A stretch of 64,000 bases of DNA from Bacteroidota bacterium (lineage in GTDB: Bacteria; Bacteroidota; Bacteroidia; B-17B0; Aurantibacillaceae), in the NCBI GenBank assembly GCA_030692515.1, contig JAUXZS010000020.1, forward strand, positions 186,001 through 250,000, given 5' to 3'. Shown piece by piece: positions 1-10,100 of the stretch. A program made the position numbers and the translations under genes. Positions within the stretch are counted from its first letter, which is position 1; every line of letters begins with the position of its first letter. The notes below the pieces were generated by a model, which saw only the letters and a list, made by a program, of their open reading frames with translations, made no database searches and was not told the origin of the DNA.

Positions 1-288
1 TTCTATATCATTCTCCAACAATAAAAATTTATAAAACGTTTTTATTCCGGAAATTATACGAGCTTGTGTAGAAGCCGAAAAACCAATGGTAGCAACCCAT
101 TCAATAAAACTCTGAAGTTGTTTAAAGGAATATTTATCTGGCGTTTGATTCTCTAAAAATAGCTGCGAATAATTTTCTAGTTTTTTAAGATCATCTGCAT
201 ATGCTTCGATAGAATTTTTTGATAGCGAGCGTTCTAACTGCAAATACTGCTTAAATCTGATATAATAAACATTCCAATTATTACTCAT
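1..288 (-). CDS. xerD: Tyrosine recombinase XerD, N-terminal part (gene runs off the window)
   Basis: An open frame reads from ATG at 288 to the window edge (96 codons, no stop), so the catalytic domain lies outside. The visible part starts MSNNWNVYYIRFKQYLQLER and continues with a helical SAM-like/core-binding segment (..LSKNSIEAYADDLKKL.., ..STQARIISGIKTFYKFLL..) typical of XerC/XerD N-terminal domains. XerD resolves chromosome dimers at dif with XerC; Bacteroidota often carry one such enzyme. Divergent aroQ next door is a common Bacteroidota arrangement, which supports XerD. The start overlaps the stop of the upstream small gene by 8 bp, so translation may be coupled. The catalytic R-H-R-Y residues cannot be checked here. 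Confidence 0.82.
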   Translation of the reverse strand, partial: MSNNWNVYYIRFKQYLQLERSLSKNSIEAYADDLKKLENYSQLFLENQTPDKYSFKQLQSFIEWVATIGFSASTQARIISGIKTFYKFLLLENDIE

Positions 289-688
289 AAAAGACCATTA
301 ATGTATCTTTCTTATTAAAAAAATAAAGTTTATTATTTATAACCTGATAATAATTTACTTTAGAAAAATTTTCTTTTAAATCCGATTCTAACCCTATTAA
401 ATGGTCAGGACAAGGAACAGAGCCAGGAAGTATTTTTGTAAACTTAAATTTATTTTTTTTGTAGCAATATTTTAAATCAATAAAATTACAGGAAGTAATA
501 CATTTTGCGGTTTTATTAGTGGGACTAAATGTAATTACCGCTTTATCCTTTGCCATTACATTTTTTTGACCACCAATAAAAATAGATTCTAGATTGTATG
601 GAACTTCCGGTTTGAGTTTTTGTTTTTGAGCATATGCCGAAACAGAACAAAAAAACAAATTAATTAATACTAAAAAACTAAGTCTCAT
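281..688 (-). CDS. Small secreted protein of unknown function
   Basis: 135 residues. The N-terminus is a signal peptide (MRLSFLVLINLFFCSVSAYA, then QKQK), so the mature protein of about 115 residues should be exported. It has four cysteines in the mature part (CITSC, a CY pair and CPD), which could form disulphides. I recognise no domain. It lies directly upstream of xerD on the same strand with an 8-bp overlap, and about 40 bp from divergent aroQ, so it probably heads the xerD transcript. A functional link to recombination is not implied; the arrangement may be fortuitous. Confidence 0.6.
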   Translation of the reverse strand: MRLSFLVLINLFFCSVSAYAQKQKLKPEVPYNLESIFIGGQKNVMAKDKAVITFSPTNKTAKCITSCNFIDLKYCYKKNKFKFTKILPGSVPCPDHLIGLESDLKENFSKVNYYQVINNKLYFFNKKDTLMVFYE

Positions 689-728
689 TTATAATTGAAT
701 TAAGAAATAAGTTTATTAATTTCATACC

Positions 729-1148
729 ATGAAGATAGCAATTATTAACGGACCAAATTTAAATTTATTAGGTAAAAGAGAGCCAAACGTTTACGGTAAC
801 TTAAGCTTTGAAGAATTTTTAAAAGAGTTAATGCTTAAGTATCCAAAAATTGAATTTAATTATTTTCAAAGTAATGTAGAGGGCGAATTAATAAATAAAT
901 TACATGAAGTTGGTTTTACATTTGATGGAATTATTTTAAATGCAGGTGGATACACACATACTTCAGTTGCAATTGCCGATGCGATTGCTGCCATCAAAAC
1001 GCCTGTAGTTGAAGTGCATATTAGTAATATATTTGCTCGCGAAGATTTTAGACATGTTTCATTTTTAGGTTCAAAATGTGTTGGAAGCATTAGTGGTTTG
1101 GGATTAAAAGGCTATGAATTAGCGTTGGATTATTTTATAAGTAAATAA
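729..1148 (+). CDS. aroQ: Type II 3-dehydroquinate dehydratase
   Basis: 139 residues, the usual length for this dodecameric cytoplasmic enzyme. It removes water from 3-dehydroquinate to give 3-dehydroshikimate (shikimate pathway, step 3). Visible signatures: NGPNLNLLGKREPNVYG at 8-24 with the catalytic Tyr22 and the flexible lid Arg17; NAGGYTHTS at 71-79 (Asn71, His77); VEVHISN at 94-100 (general acid His97); and REDFRH at 104-109 (Arg108). All expected active-site residues are present. The gene is divergent from the xerD transcript and converges on the YciO-type gene across a shared hairpin. Confidence 0.96.
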   Translation: MKIAIINGPNLNLLGKREPNVYGNLSFEEFLKELMLKYPKIEFNYFQSNVEGELINKLHEVGFTFDGIILNAGGYTHTSVAIADAIAAIKTPVVEVHISNIFAREDFRHVSFLGSKCVGSISGLGLKGYELALDYFISK

Positions 1149-1154
1149 TTACAT

Positions 1155-1219
1155 AAGCCACGAATTACACTAATTTCACAAAGAAATTAGCTAGATTAAT
1201 CCAAAAAAATTAGTGGCTT
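1155..1219. terminator. Hairpin between convergent genes, probable bidirectional terminator / GCCAC-type repeat
   Basis: AAGCCAC at 1155-1161 pairs with GTGGCTT at 1213-1219, and an inner AATTTC/GAAATT pair sits in the loop region. A T-run follows on the plus strand. It sits 7 bp after the aroQ stop and touches the stop of the minus-strand gene at 1220. The wording (GCCACGAATTACAC...) is like a family of intergenic hairpins I associate with Bacteroidota genomes, so it may be a repeat doing duty as a terminator. Confidence 0.5.
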
Positions 1220-1843
1220 TTAATTCAACACATCCAAACTACCTAAACCTTCTCTTAAAACAATAATTTCGTTACCGCTACAATCTATAACTGTAGAAGG
1301 ATAAATATTACCAAATCCACCATCCACAACAATATCTACTTTTTTTTCGTATTCGTTATGAATCACTTCGGGGTCAGAAAAATATTCAAGAATATCATCA
1401 CTTGTATCATGTAAGCTTGTTGATATTATTGGGTTACCAAGCTGTTCCACAATTTCTTTGCATATTAAATTATTGGGAACTCTTATTCCAATAGTTTCTT
1501 TATTTTGCTTTAAAAGTTTAGGTACGTTTTTATTTGCTTCTAAAATAAATGTGTACGGACCAGGCAATGCCTTTTTCATAATTCTAAAAACATGATTAGG
1601 AATTGCTTTTGTAAATTCAGATAGATGACTTAAATCAGAACACACAAAAGAAAAATTAGATTTCTCTGGTTTAATACCTTTTAATTTACAAATTTTTTCT
1701 ACCGCCTTTTGTTGGGTAATATCGCAGCCCAAAGCATAAACAGAATCTGTTGGGTAAATGATGATACCACCATTTTTTAAGCAATTAACAATTTGATCAA
1801 TGCTTGCTCGAGGGATGTTTTTATCGTTTATTCTAATTAACAC
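1220..1843 (-). CDS. YrdC/Sua5-superfamily protein, YciO type
   Basis: 207 residues covering one YrdC domain. The superfamily makes threonylcarbamoyl-AMP for tRNA t6A, but YciO proteins are a separate branch with unclear in vivo role. Similarity to E. coli YciO is strong over the whole length: IIYPTDSVYALGC near 28-40, ERICRI-like KICKLKG near 52-58, NFSFVCSDLS, PGPYTFILEA, TIGIRVP near 116-122, and NPIISTSL. The TsaC Ser-x-Asn motif (STSAN) is replaced by STSLH, and the TsaC KxR motif is not intact, both as in YciO. Annotating it as TsaC would therefore be unsafe. Single gene, divergent from the beta-barrel gene at 1975. Confidence 0.8.
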   Translation of the reverse strand: MLIRINDKNIPRASIDQIVNCLKNGGIIIYPTDSVYALGCDITQQKAVEKICKLKGIKPEKSNFSFVCSDLSHLSEFTKAIPNHVFRIMKKALPGPYTFILEANKNVPKLLKQNKETIGIRVPNNLICKEIVEQLGNPIISTSLHDTSDDILEYFSDPEVIHNEYEKKVDIVVDGGFGNIYPSTVIDCSGNEIIVLREGLGSLDVLN

Positions 1844-1974
1844 AGCTTAAAGTTACTAAATATAGTTGAAGCCTTGAGAGTTGAAGGAAACCTAAAAAAG
1901 GTTAATATTTTAAATAATTAGCTAAAGTGTTGTAACCTTTTATAATATTTGCATTACAGCCACAGTGCTTATAC

Positions 1975-4698
1975 ATGATTAAAAAAAATCTCATTATACT
2001 ATTAATAGTTTTTTCTTTTTCGGTAAAAGCGCAACAAATAAAACTGTTTGGTAATATCAATGATACCGTAACCAAACAAACATTGCCAAACGCTCTATTA
2101 ATGGCAATAACATTTAAAGATTCTACCCTTGTAAATTTTACCCGTACTAATAACGAAGGCTTTTTTAAACCCATAAAAGTTCCTTTAGATACTTATATTG
2201 TAATTATATCTCACCCTAATTTTAATGATAAAACCTATCTGTTGGTTCCAACAAAAACTGATACAGCTTTTCATTTTAAAAATGTCATACTACCTCCCAA
2301 ATCAATTGTTTTAAATGAAGTAGAAATTATCGCTTTTAAAGACAAAAGTTATTATAAAGGGGACACTTTAATTTTTACTGCCGATTCTTTTAAAACGCAA
2401 ACTAATGCAACTGTTGAAGATTTATTAAAAAAACTACCAGGGGTTAAAGTTGATGCAAAAGGTAAAATTACCATACAAGGAAAACAAGTAGACCAGGTTT
2501 TAGTGGATGGCGACGAGTTTTTTGGTAGCGACCCAACAATAGCTACGCGCAACTTAAATGCAAATACAGTAGATAATGTGCAGGTTTATGAAAAGAAAAG
2601 TGAAGACCCTGATGGCAAAGACGAAACCGTTAAAGTAATAAACCTAAAACTAAAGGATGATTCAAAGAAAGGTTATTTTGGAAAGATAAGTGGGGCAAGT
2701 GATTTTGAAAAATTTTATGAAAACGATTTATTAATCAATAAATTTAAAAAGCAACAAAAAATATCGCTATTTGGCCTCGTCGCCAATACACCAAAACAAG
2801 CATTTGGGTGGGAAGATGAAAATAAGTTTGGGCTAAGTAATGAAAACCCTAATAGCTATGACCCTGAAACAAATACTTGGAATTCTTCAAGGAACGGAAC
2901 CGGTGTACCTCAAACTTTAAAATCGGGATTTTATTTTAATGACAAATTTGGGAAAAACACAAAAGTAAATACCGACTATACCTTTAATCAAAACCAATTA
3001 AAAACTGGTAGTGAAACTAATACGCAATTTTTTTTACCCGATACTAGTTACACCAATCAACAAATACGAACTAACACAAGCCAAAACCAAAGTCACAAAT
3101 TTAATTTTAGATTAACCCAAAAATTAGATTCGTTAACAGAACTAACACTAAAGCCAAAACTTTATTATACACTAAGCGATAACACAAATTCTCAAATAGA
3201 TAAATTCATAACACAAGACGCTATATTAACACGCGAAACCTCAATTTTAAATGCAAGTCATTCAGAATCAACTGATGCAAACATCCTATTAAAAGTGAGT
3301 AGAAATTTCATGAAAAAAGACAGGAACATTACCGTTAGCTATCAACCGTTTTTTTATGATTCAAAATCAAATTCCAACTTAAACACCAATTTTAATTATT
3401 ATCAAAATCAATTAGCAGATTCAACTTTACTTCAAAAACGCACACAAACAAGTCATAGAGAAGAACATGCTGCCTCCATAATTTATACAGAACCATTTAC
3501 AAAAAAATTTAAAACAGAAGTTTCATACAGTTTTAATAATAACAAGAGTAATAATAACCGAACTACATTAGATTATAACGGAACAGGATATGATAACATA
3601 AACCTTTTACAAAGCAATAATTTTAATAATTTACGAGTAACAAACAAAGTTGGTACAAAATTAATTTATGAAGTAAAAAAATACCGAATTACCATTGGCT
3701 CGGCATTTAGAACCATTTATCAGGAAAACATAAACGTTACTAAATCCCAAAAATTAAATCAAACATTTAATAATATTTTACCTTCCGCATCTTTTAATTA
3801 TCGCAAAAATCAGGGCTCTAACTTTACAATTTTCTATAATACGAATGCGCAAACGCCAGATTTGCAACAAATGCAGCCAGTTGTTGATAACACAGATCCT
3901 AATAGAATAACTGTTGGTAATCCAAACTTAAAACCTCAATATAACAATAACATCAATATTAATTATTTCACCTACAAAGGTGTAAGTGACAGACATTTTT
4001 ATTTTGGTGGTAATTATAACATCGTATCAAATGAAATAAACGAAACAACCACTTATGATGCGCAGGGTAAATCTATAACTACACCTATAAATATAAATGG
4101 TAATTACTTTACAAATATTTGGTCTGGCACAGCTTTTCCAATCTTCAATCGTTTTTGTAAAATAAACACCAATATTGGCGCGGGTTTTAACAATAATATA
4201 TCGTATGTAAATGATCAAAAAAATACAACCCAATTTTTTGATATTTCGCCAAACCTTGGAGTTGAAAAACAATTGGATTATTTAGAAGTTTCGTTGATTG
4301 GAAGTTATGGCTACAATATTCCTAAACAAACTATTGCTACTCAACTAAACTCATACTACACCTATGGTTTTGAAGGAAACATTATGTTAAAGTTTCCGAA
4401 AAATTTTAAAATAACTTCAACTGGTAAATACCAAAATAATGGCAACAGAGCGGTAGGTTATAATATAAATTTCTTTATTTTAAATGCAACCGTAAGTAAA
4501 ACATTTTTAAAAAATGAAAATTTAATTGTTTCTGCTGAAGCAAATGATATCTTAAATCAAAACATTAGTAACCAACGTGAAATTGTAATGAATAAAATTA
4601 TTGATACAAAAACACAAATAATTCGTCGCTATTTTTTAGCAAAAGTTATTTTTAAATTTAACAGCTCAAAGAAAAAGGAGGATGAAGATGACTATTAG
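1975..4698 (+). CDS. Outer-membrane beta-barrel protein, TonB-receptor-like with carboxypeptidase-regulatory N-domain
   Basis: 907 residues. Signal peptide MIKKNLIILLIVFSFSVKA, then a CarboxypepD_reg-like beta-sandwich (about 22-110), a plug-like segment (ATVEDLLKKLPGVKVDAKGK near 140-160 and VDQVLVDGDEFFGSD near 170-185), then a long Asn/Thr-rich beta-barrel to the C-terminus, of the OMP_b-brl_3 kind common in Bacteroidota. The last residues are an acidic/basic tail (KKKEDEDDY) instead of a terminal aromatic strand. Likely role is uptake or outer-membrane assembly; the substrate cannot be told. It overlaps the GLPGLI-family gene downstream, so the two are co-expressed and may act together. 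Confidence 0.85.
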   Translation: MIKKNLIILLIVFSFSVKAQQIKLFGNINDTVTKQTLPNALLMAITFKDSTLVNFTRTNNEGFFKPIKVPLDTYIVIISHPNFNDKTYLLVPTKTDTAFHFKNVILPPKSIVLNEVEIIAFKDKSYYKGDTLIFTADSFKTQTNATVEDLLKKLPGVKVDAKGKITIQGKQVDQVLVDGDEFFGSDPTIATRNLNANTVDNVQVYEKKSEDPDGKDETVKVINLKLKDDSKKGYFGKISGASDFEKFYENDLLINKFKKQQKISLFGLVANTPKQAFGWEDENKFGLSNENPNSYDPETNTWNSSRNGTGVPQTLKSGFYFNDKFGKNTKVNTDYTFNQNQLKTGSETNTQFFLPDTSYTNQQIRTNTSQNQSHKFNFRLTQKLDSLTELTLKPKLYYTLSDNTNSQIDKFITQDAILTRETSILNASHSESTDANILLKVSRNFMKKDRNITVSYQPFFYDSKSNSNLNTNFNYYQNQLADSTLLQKRTQTSHREEHAASIIYTEPFTKKFKTEVSYSFNNNKSNNNRTTLDYNGTGYDNINLLQSNNFNNLRVTNKVGTKLIYEVKKYRITIGSAFRTIYQENINVTKSQKLNQTFNNILPSASFNYRKNQGSNFTIFYNTNAQTPDLQQMQPVVDNTDPNRITVGNPNLKPQYNNNININYFTYKGVSDRHFYFGGNYNIVSNEINETTTYDAQGKSITTPININGNYFTNIWSGTAFPIFNRFCKINTNIGAGFNNNISYVNDQKNTTQFFDISPNLGVEKQLDYLEVSLIGSYGYNIPKQTIATQLNSYYTYGFEGNIMLKFPKNFKITSTGKYQNNGNRAVGYNINFFILNATVSKTFLKNENLIVSAEANDILNQNISNQREIVMNKIIDTKTQIIRRYFLAKVIFKFNSSKKKEDEDDY

Positions 4699-5404
4699 AA
4701 AAATCCTTCTCGGTATAATTTTTTGTTTTATTTCCATTACAACAAATGCACAAATTACCGCTGCTAAAATAACTTACGAACGTAAAACTAATCTTTACAA
4801 GAAATTAAAAGGCAATACAGAAAATTGGTTAAAAGAAGAAGATAAAATAAAAATAGATTTTTTTGAATTATATGTTAACGATACATCCTCATTGTTTAAA
4901 CCACAAGAAAGCGAATTACGAGAAAATTTAAGTTGGGCAACTTCAAAAAACACAGTACTTCAAAATTTTAACCTAAATACGCGTTATTTAATAAAAACCA
5001 TTTGGGGCGAAGAATTACATTTAACCGACAGTTTATTTAAGCGCCAATGGCACATTACAGAAAGCAGTCGTAAAATTGCTGGCTATGCCTGTAGAAAAGC
5101 AATTTGGGAACCAAATGATAGCACGAAAATTTATGCTTGGTTTAGTTACGACATAACCCCATCAACCGGACCAGAAAGTTTTAATGGCTTACCAGGAACA
5201 ATCTTAGGTATAGCTACAGAAGACGGTGGCGTTGTTTATTTCGCTAAAAAAGTAGAATTAATAAACCCAGACGCAAAAGTATTTATACTTCCAAAAAAGA
5301 AAAAGGTATATGCTGTAAATGAATTAAAAGCCCAAATGGAAAAACAGTACGGCAAAGAAAAATGGTTTAAAAGAATGCTGAACGAACAGTTTGGTCTTTG
5401 GTAA
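4688..5404 (+). CDS. GLPGLI family secreted protein
   Basis: 238 residues from this start. Signal peptide TIRKILLGIIFCFISITTNA. The family-naming motif is visible as NGLPGTILGI near residues 179-188, with the following VYFAKKVE strand; this matches the Bacteroidota-specific GLPGLI family (TIGR01200), whose function is unknown. The upstream frame offers ATG at 4682 or 4688; an AAGGAG at 4676-4681 sits 6 bp before 4688, a good ribosome-binding spacing, so 4688 is preferred. The start lies inside the 3' end of the beta-barrel gene, a frequent pairing for this family. Confidence 0.88.
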   Translation: MTIRKILLGIIFCFISITTNAQITAAKITYERKTNLYKKLKGNTENWLKEEDKIKIDFFELYVNDTSSLFKPQESELRENLSWATSKNTVLQNFNLNTRYLIKTIWGEELHLTDSLFKRQWHITESSRKIAGYACRKAIWEPNDSTKIYAWFSYDITPSTGPESFNGLPGTILGIATEDGGVVYFAKKVELINPDAKVFILPKKKKVYAVNELKAQMEKQYGKEKWFKRMLNEQFGLW

Positions 5405-5482
5405 AGTCAGTTTACTTTTTTCTAGTAGCGTAAAAAAAAGTTAATTTTAATTAAATAGTGTTATTAACTTAAAAACAAACTA

Positions 5483-5490
5483 TATATTTG
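5483..5490 (+). promoter_or_regulatory. Candidate -7 box (TAnnTTTG) for the RND efflux operon
   Basis: TATATTTG at 5483-5490 matches the Bacteroidota primary-sigma -7 consensus TAnnTTTG exactly and lies 18 bp before the chosen ATG of the first gene. I do not find a good TTG at the expected -33 distance, so this is a weak call. Confidence 0.35.
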
Positions 5491-5508
5491 ATAAAATGTT
5501 TTACTCTA

Positions 5509-5907
5509 ATGTTTAAAGTCCTAAAGGTAAGTATTGCAGTAATAATTTGCACAGCGTTTGTCTTTCGACTTTCATTGATTAATTTTAATTTAATTACCTC
5601 CGTAAAAACTTCTCAAGAGAATTATAAAGTCATAAAAAATGATTTTTCAAGTTCACTAACAAATAAAATAGAGTTTCAATTATCTGATTACGTGGTAAAC
5701 TCTGAATATGCATCAACAGAGATTTGTGAAGAAGATTCTAATGAATTAAGCCAATTAAAAATACATCCTTTTTTCTTAATACAATTTCTGTTCGCACACT
5801 TTTCTAGTAAAACAAATTATCAAGTTGAAAAAATAACACAATTTTATAATTATCTATCCTACGCATCTTCGCATCGCTACCTAAGTTTTCAGGTATTCCA
5901 AATATGA
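5509..5907 (+). CDS. Small membrane-anchored protein heading the RND efflux operon
   Basis: 132 residues from ATG 5509 (the frame also opens at TTG 5488, but ATG 5509 gives a cleaner N-terminus MFKVLKVSIAVIICTAFVF). One hydrophobic segment at about 5-22 looks like a signal anchor; the rest is polar with two histidines near the C-terminus and a second hydrophobic patch HPFFLIQFLFAHF near 86-98. I recognise no family. Its position 160 bp upstream of the adaptor gene suggests membership of the efflux operon; small accessory proteins at this place are seen in other Bacteroidota efflux loci. A regulatory or metal-sensing role would be a guess. Confidence 0.5.
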   Translation: MFKVLKVSIAVIICTAFVFRLSLINFNLITSVKTSQENYKVIKNDFSSSLTNKIEFQLSDYVVNSEYASTEICEEDSNELSQLKIHPFFLIQFLFAHFSSKTNYQVEKITQFYNYLSYASSHRYLSFQVFQI

Positions 5908-6068
5908 TTTCCAAATCCAATTTGGAATTATAAATTACTTTAATAATATTGGTTATTTTAGTTCCAAAAAATTTTATAGCATTTAGCTATATGAATTGGT
6001 AATGTGTTTTTTGCGCTTACCTCTTAAAAAAAATCAACAAAATTTTATTGTTTAAAGAAAAAATTATT

Positions 6069-7151
6069 ATGAAGAGAACTCTCATATTTATGAGCATGTG
6101 CGCCTTGATTTTAATCACAGGCTGCCAATCTGAAAAAGAAGAAAAAGAAGAAGAAACCCAATTTTTAGTTACTAGTCCTTTAAAACAAGACACTATTATT
6201 ACTAGAGAATATGTCTGTCAAGTACATGCCATACAGCATATTGAAGTTAGAGCCTTAGAAAAAGGTTATCTCGAAAAAATTTATGTGGATGAAGGGCAGT
6301 TTGTAAAAAAAGGGCAGTTGATGTTTCAAATTATGCCACTTATATACAATGCAGAACTTCAAAAAGCGCAAGCAGAAGCTAATTTTGTTGAGATTGAATA
6401 CGAAAACACAAAGCAGTTATCCGAAAAAAATGTAGTTTCTCTTAATGAATTAGCGCTTGCAAAAGCAAAATTAGATAAAGCAAAAGCGGAAGTATCATTA
6501 GCGCAAGTACATTTAGGTTTTACCGAAATTAAAGCGCCATTTGATGGTATTATGGATCACTTTCAAGTAAGGCTTGGAAGTCTTATAAATGAAGGTGACT
6601 TGCTTACTACGCTTTCAGATAACAGTGAAATGTGGGTGTATTTTAATGTACCAGAATCTGAGTACTTAAACTATAAAGCACATGCAACAGAAGAAAATTT
6701 GCTAAAAGTAAATTTATTGATGGCGAATAATAAGTTATTTGATTACCCAGGTGTTGTTAGCGCAATCGAAGCAGATTTTAATAATGAAACTGGAAATATA
6801 GCCTTTAGAGCAACTTTTCCTAATCCAAAATCCCTTTTAAGACATGGTGAAACGGGAAATATAGAAATGACAATTCCTCTTATAAATGCAATTATTATTC
6901 CTCAAAAATCAACCTACGAAGTGCTAGAAAAAAAGTTTGTTTTTGTAGTTGATAAAGACAATGTAGTTCATTCAAGAGAAATTATAATAGCCTCTGAAAT
7001 GCCTGATTTATATATTGTGAAAAAAGGATTAGATGCAAGCGAAAAAATAATGTTAGAAGGTATTCGTAAAGTAAAAGACGGAGATAAAATTGAATATAAG
7101 TACGAAGATCCTAAATCAGTTATTCCAAAACTTAGGGTGTACGTTGAATAA
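6069..7151 (+). CDS. RND efflux periplasmic adaptor (membrane fusion) lipoprotein
   Basis: 360 residues from ATG 6069 (the frame extends to TTG 6048, but the lipoprotein signal starts at 6069). Signal MKRTLIFMSMCALILITGC with lipobox LITGC gives a lipid-anchored periplasmic protein. Domains in order: lipoyl/barrel-sandwich half (VEVRALEKGYLEKIYVDEGQ), a helical hairpin of about 50 residues (AELQKAQAEANFVEIEYEN..ALAKAKLDKAKAEV), second lipoyl half (FTEIKAPFDGIMD), then beta-barrel and membrane-proximal domains. This is the AcrA/MexA pattern. It bridges the inner-membrane pump and outer-membrane channel encoded next; the gap to the pump gene is 23 bp. Confidence 0.93.
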   Translation: MKRTLIFMSMCALILITGCQSEKEEKEEETQFLVTSPLKQDTIITREYVCQVHAIQHIEVRALEKGYLEKIYVDEGQFVKKGQLMFQIMPLIYNAELQKAQAEANFVEIEYENTKQLSEKNVVSLNELALAKAKLDKAKAEVSLAQVHLGFTEIKAPFDGIMDHFQVRLGSLINEGDLLTTLSDNSEMWVYFNVPESEYLNYKAHATEENLLKVNLLMANNKLFDYPGVVSAIEADFNNETGNIAFRATFPNPKSLLRHGETGNIEMTIPLINAIIIPQKSTYEVLEKKFVFVVDKDNVVHSREIIIASEMPDLYIVKKGLDASEKIMLEGIRKVKDGDKIEYKYEDPKSVIPKLRVYVE

Positions 7152-7174
7152 TTTAACTATTAAAATAAAATATT

Positions 7175-10100
7175 ATGTTCAGTAAATTCATTCAAAGACC
7201 AGTACTTGCTATAGTTATATCCCTAGTAATATTATTTATAGGCACACTGGCTATTAAAACATTACCTACTTCTCAATTTCCTGAAGTAGCTCCGCCAGTA
7301 GTTATGGTTTCTGCATCGTATCCAGGCGCAAGTGCTAAATCATTAGCCGAATCGGTTATCATTCCTCTAGAGCAATCTATTAATGGCGCTTGGGGTATGC
7401 GCTACATGACTTCTGATGCTACAAGTGCAGGAGAAGCCAATATACAAGTTGTATTTAATCCTGGTACAGATATTAATCAAGCATTAGTTCAAGTTTCTAA
7501 TAGAGTGCAACAAGTAACTAATAGATTACCAATTTTAGTACAACGCGAAGGTGTTGTTATTACACCAGTAATTCCAAGTATGTTGATGTATGTTAACCTT
7601 TATAGTAAAGATAAAGACGCTGACATGAAATTTTTATTCAACTATGCGGGTGTAAACATGGTGCCAGAATTGCAGCGTATTAATGGTATTGGACAAGTTA
7701 GGATATTAGGTAGTAGGCAATACGCTATGCGTGTATGGTTAAATCCAGATAGAATGAGAGCGTATAAAGTTTCTCCTGATGAAGTGATGGAGGCGTTAAG
7801 TGATCAAAGTATTATTGGTAAACCAGGCCGAATTGGAAGAGGTGATAGTAAACAAGCAGAGGCGCTTGAGTATGTATTAACGTATACCGATCGTTTTAAT
7901 GATCCAAAACAATATGAAGATGTTATTATTCGCTCGAATGCAAATGGAGAAAACTTACGACTTAAGGATGTTGCAACTGTTAGTTTAGGGAGTGAATATT
8001 ATGATATTTATTCAAGTATGAATGGGCATCCATCGGCTGCTCTGGTTTTAAAACAAACATACGGCAGCAATGCAAGCGAGGTAATTGAAAAAGTAAAAGA
8101 AAAATTAGATGAGCTAAAAAAAACTTTCCCACAAGGAATGGAATACGAAGTTAGTTACGACGTTTCTAATTTCTTAGATGCATCCATTGAGAATGTAATG
8201 CATACTTTAAGAGATGCATTTATTTTAGTTGCTTTAGTTGTTTTTGTTTTTCTTGGCGACTGGCGATCAACTCTCATACCTACTCTAGCAGTTCCTATTT
8301 CTTTAATTGGTGCTTTCTTCTTTATGCAATTGTTTGGGCTAACCATTAACATGGTTACTTTGTTTGCTCTAGTTTTAGCAATTGGTATAGTCGTCGATGA
8401 TGCCATTGTCGTCGTCGAGGCAGTGCATGCTAAGATGGAAGAAGAAAATCTTTCGCCTTATAATGCCGTTAGAAAAGTTATAGGCGAAATTAGTGGGGCA
8501 GTTATTGCCATTACTTTATTAATGGTTGCAGTATTTGTTCCCGTATCATTTATGTCGGGGCCAGTTGGTACTTTCTACCGTCAGTTTTCTATTACAATGG
8601 CATCTTCAATTGTGCTTTCAGGTGTTGTGGCACTTACGGTAACACCTGTGTTATGCGCTATGATTTTAAAAAACAATCATGGGCAACCAAGAAAGAAAAC
8701 TTGGATGAATCGTTTTTTAGATAGTTTTAATAGAGGCTTTGAAAAACTAACAGGTAAATATGTTTGGCTGTTGAGAATAATTGCCCATAGAAGAATAGTA
8801 ACAATAGGTTTATTTGTGGTATTTGCTCTTGGTATAATTGGTATTAGTAGTAGTTTACCATCAGGCTTTATTCCAAGCGAAGATCAGGGAATGCTTTATG
8901 CAATTATACAAACTCCTCCTGGTTCAACTCTCGAAAGAACAAATGATTTATCTAATAAATTAGTAAAAGTTATTCAAAAAACTGAAGGTGTAAAATCAGT
9001 ATCCTCTATTGCAGGGTATGAAGTATTAACTGAAGGAAGAGGATCTAATGCTGGTACTTGTTTAATTAATCTAAAACCTTGGTCAGACAGAAAACATTCA
9101 GTAACCGAAATTATTGAAGAGTTAGAGCAAAAGGCAAAAGAAATTCCTGGCGCAACTATCGAATTCTTTGATCCGCCAGCTGTTCCTGGATTTGGAGCTG
9201 CAGGTGGTTTTGCCTTGCAATTATTAGATAAAACTAATAGTGGCGATTATAAGCAACTTGAAAAAGTAACTACCGATTTTATGAATGAAATGAGAAAGCG
9301 TAAAGAACTGACTGGTTTATTTACTTTTTTCAGTGCTAATTATCCTCAATACGAAATTGAAATTGATAATCAAGCAGCCATGCAAAAAGGAGTTACAATT
9401 GGTAATGCTATGAACACGCTTTCTATTTTTGTGGGAAGTACTTATGAGCTTGGTTTTATTAAGTATCAACGTTTCTTTAAAGTGTTTGTTCAAGCAGCAC
9501 CAGAATATAGAAAACTGCCAACAGACATCATGAATTTATATGTAAAAAATAATCGTGAAGAAATGGTTCCATTTTCCGCCTTTATGAAAATTCATAAAAA
9601 GCAAGGAGCTAATGAAATTAATAGGTATAACATGTACAATACTGCCGCTATTAGAGGTGGACCCGCTAAAGGTTATAGCAGCGGAGAAGCTATTGCGGCT
9701 GTAAAAGAAGTTGCGGCAAAAACTTTACCTCATGGTTATGATATTGATTGGGCTGCACTTTCGTATGATGAAACACGTCGTGGAAATGAAGCCATATATA
9801 TATTTATTATTGTATTAATATTTGTGTACTTCGTGTTAGCCGCTCAGTACGAAAGTTTTGTTATTCCATTAGCGGTTATATTTTCATTGCCAGCTGGAGT
9901 TTTTGGATCATTCTTAATGATTAAAGGCTTTGGTTTAGCAAATGATATTTATGCTCAAGTGGGTTTAGTAATGCTAGTAGGCTTACTCGGTAAAAACGCA
10001 GTGTTAATTGTTGAGTTTGCTGTACTTAAACATAAGCAAGGTGCAACCATTTTAGAGGCCGCTATTGAAGGTGCAAAAGTTCGTTTCCGTCCAATTTTAA

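Noticed and set aside
1902-2174. 90-codon minus-strand frame before and within the large beta-barrel gene
   Set aside because: It overlaps the well-supported signal peptide and N-terminal domain of the barrel gene; no recognisable sequence.
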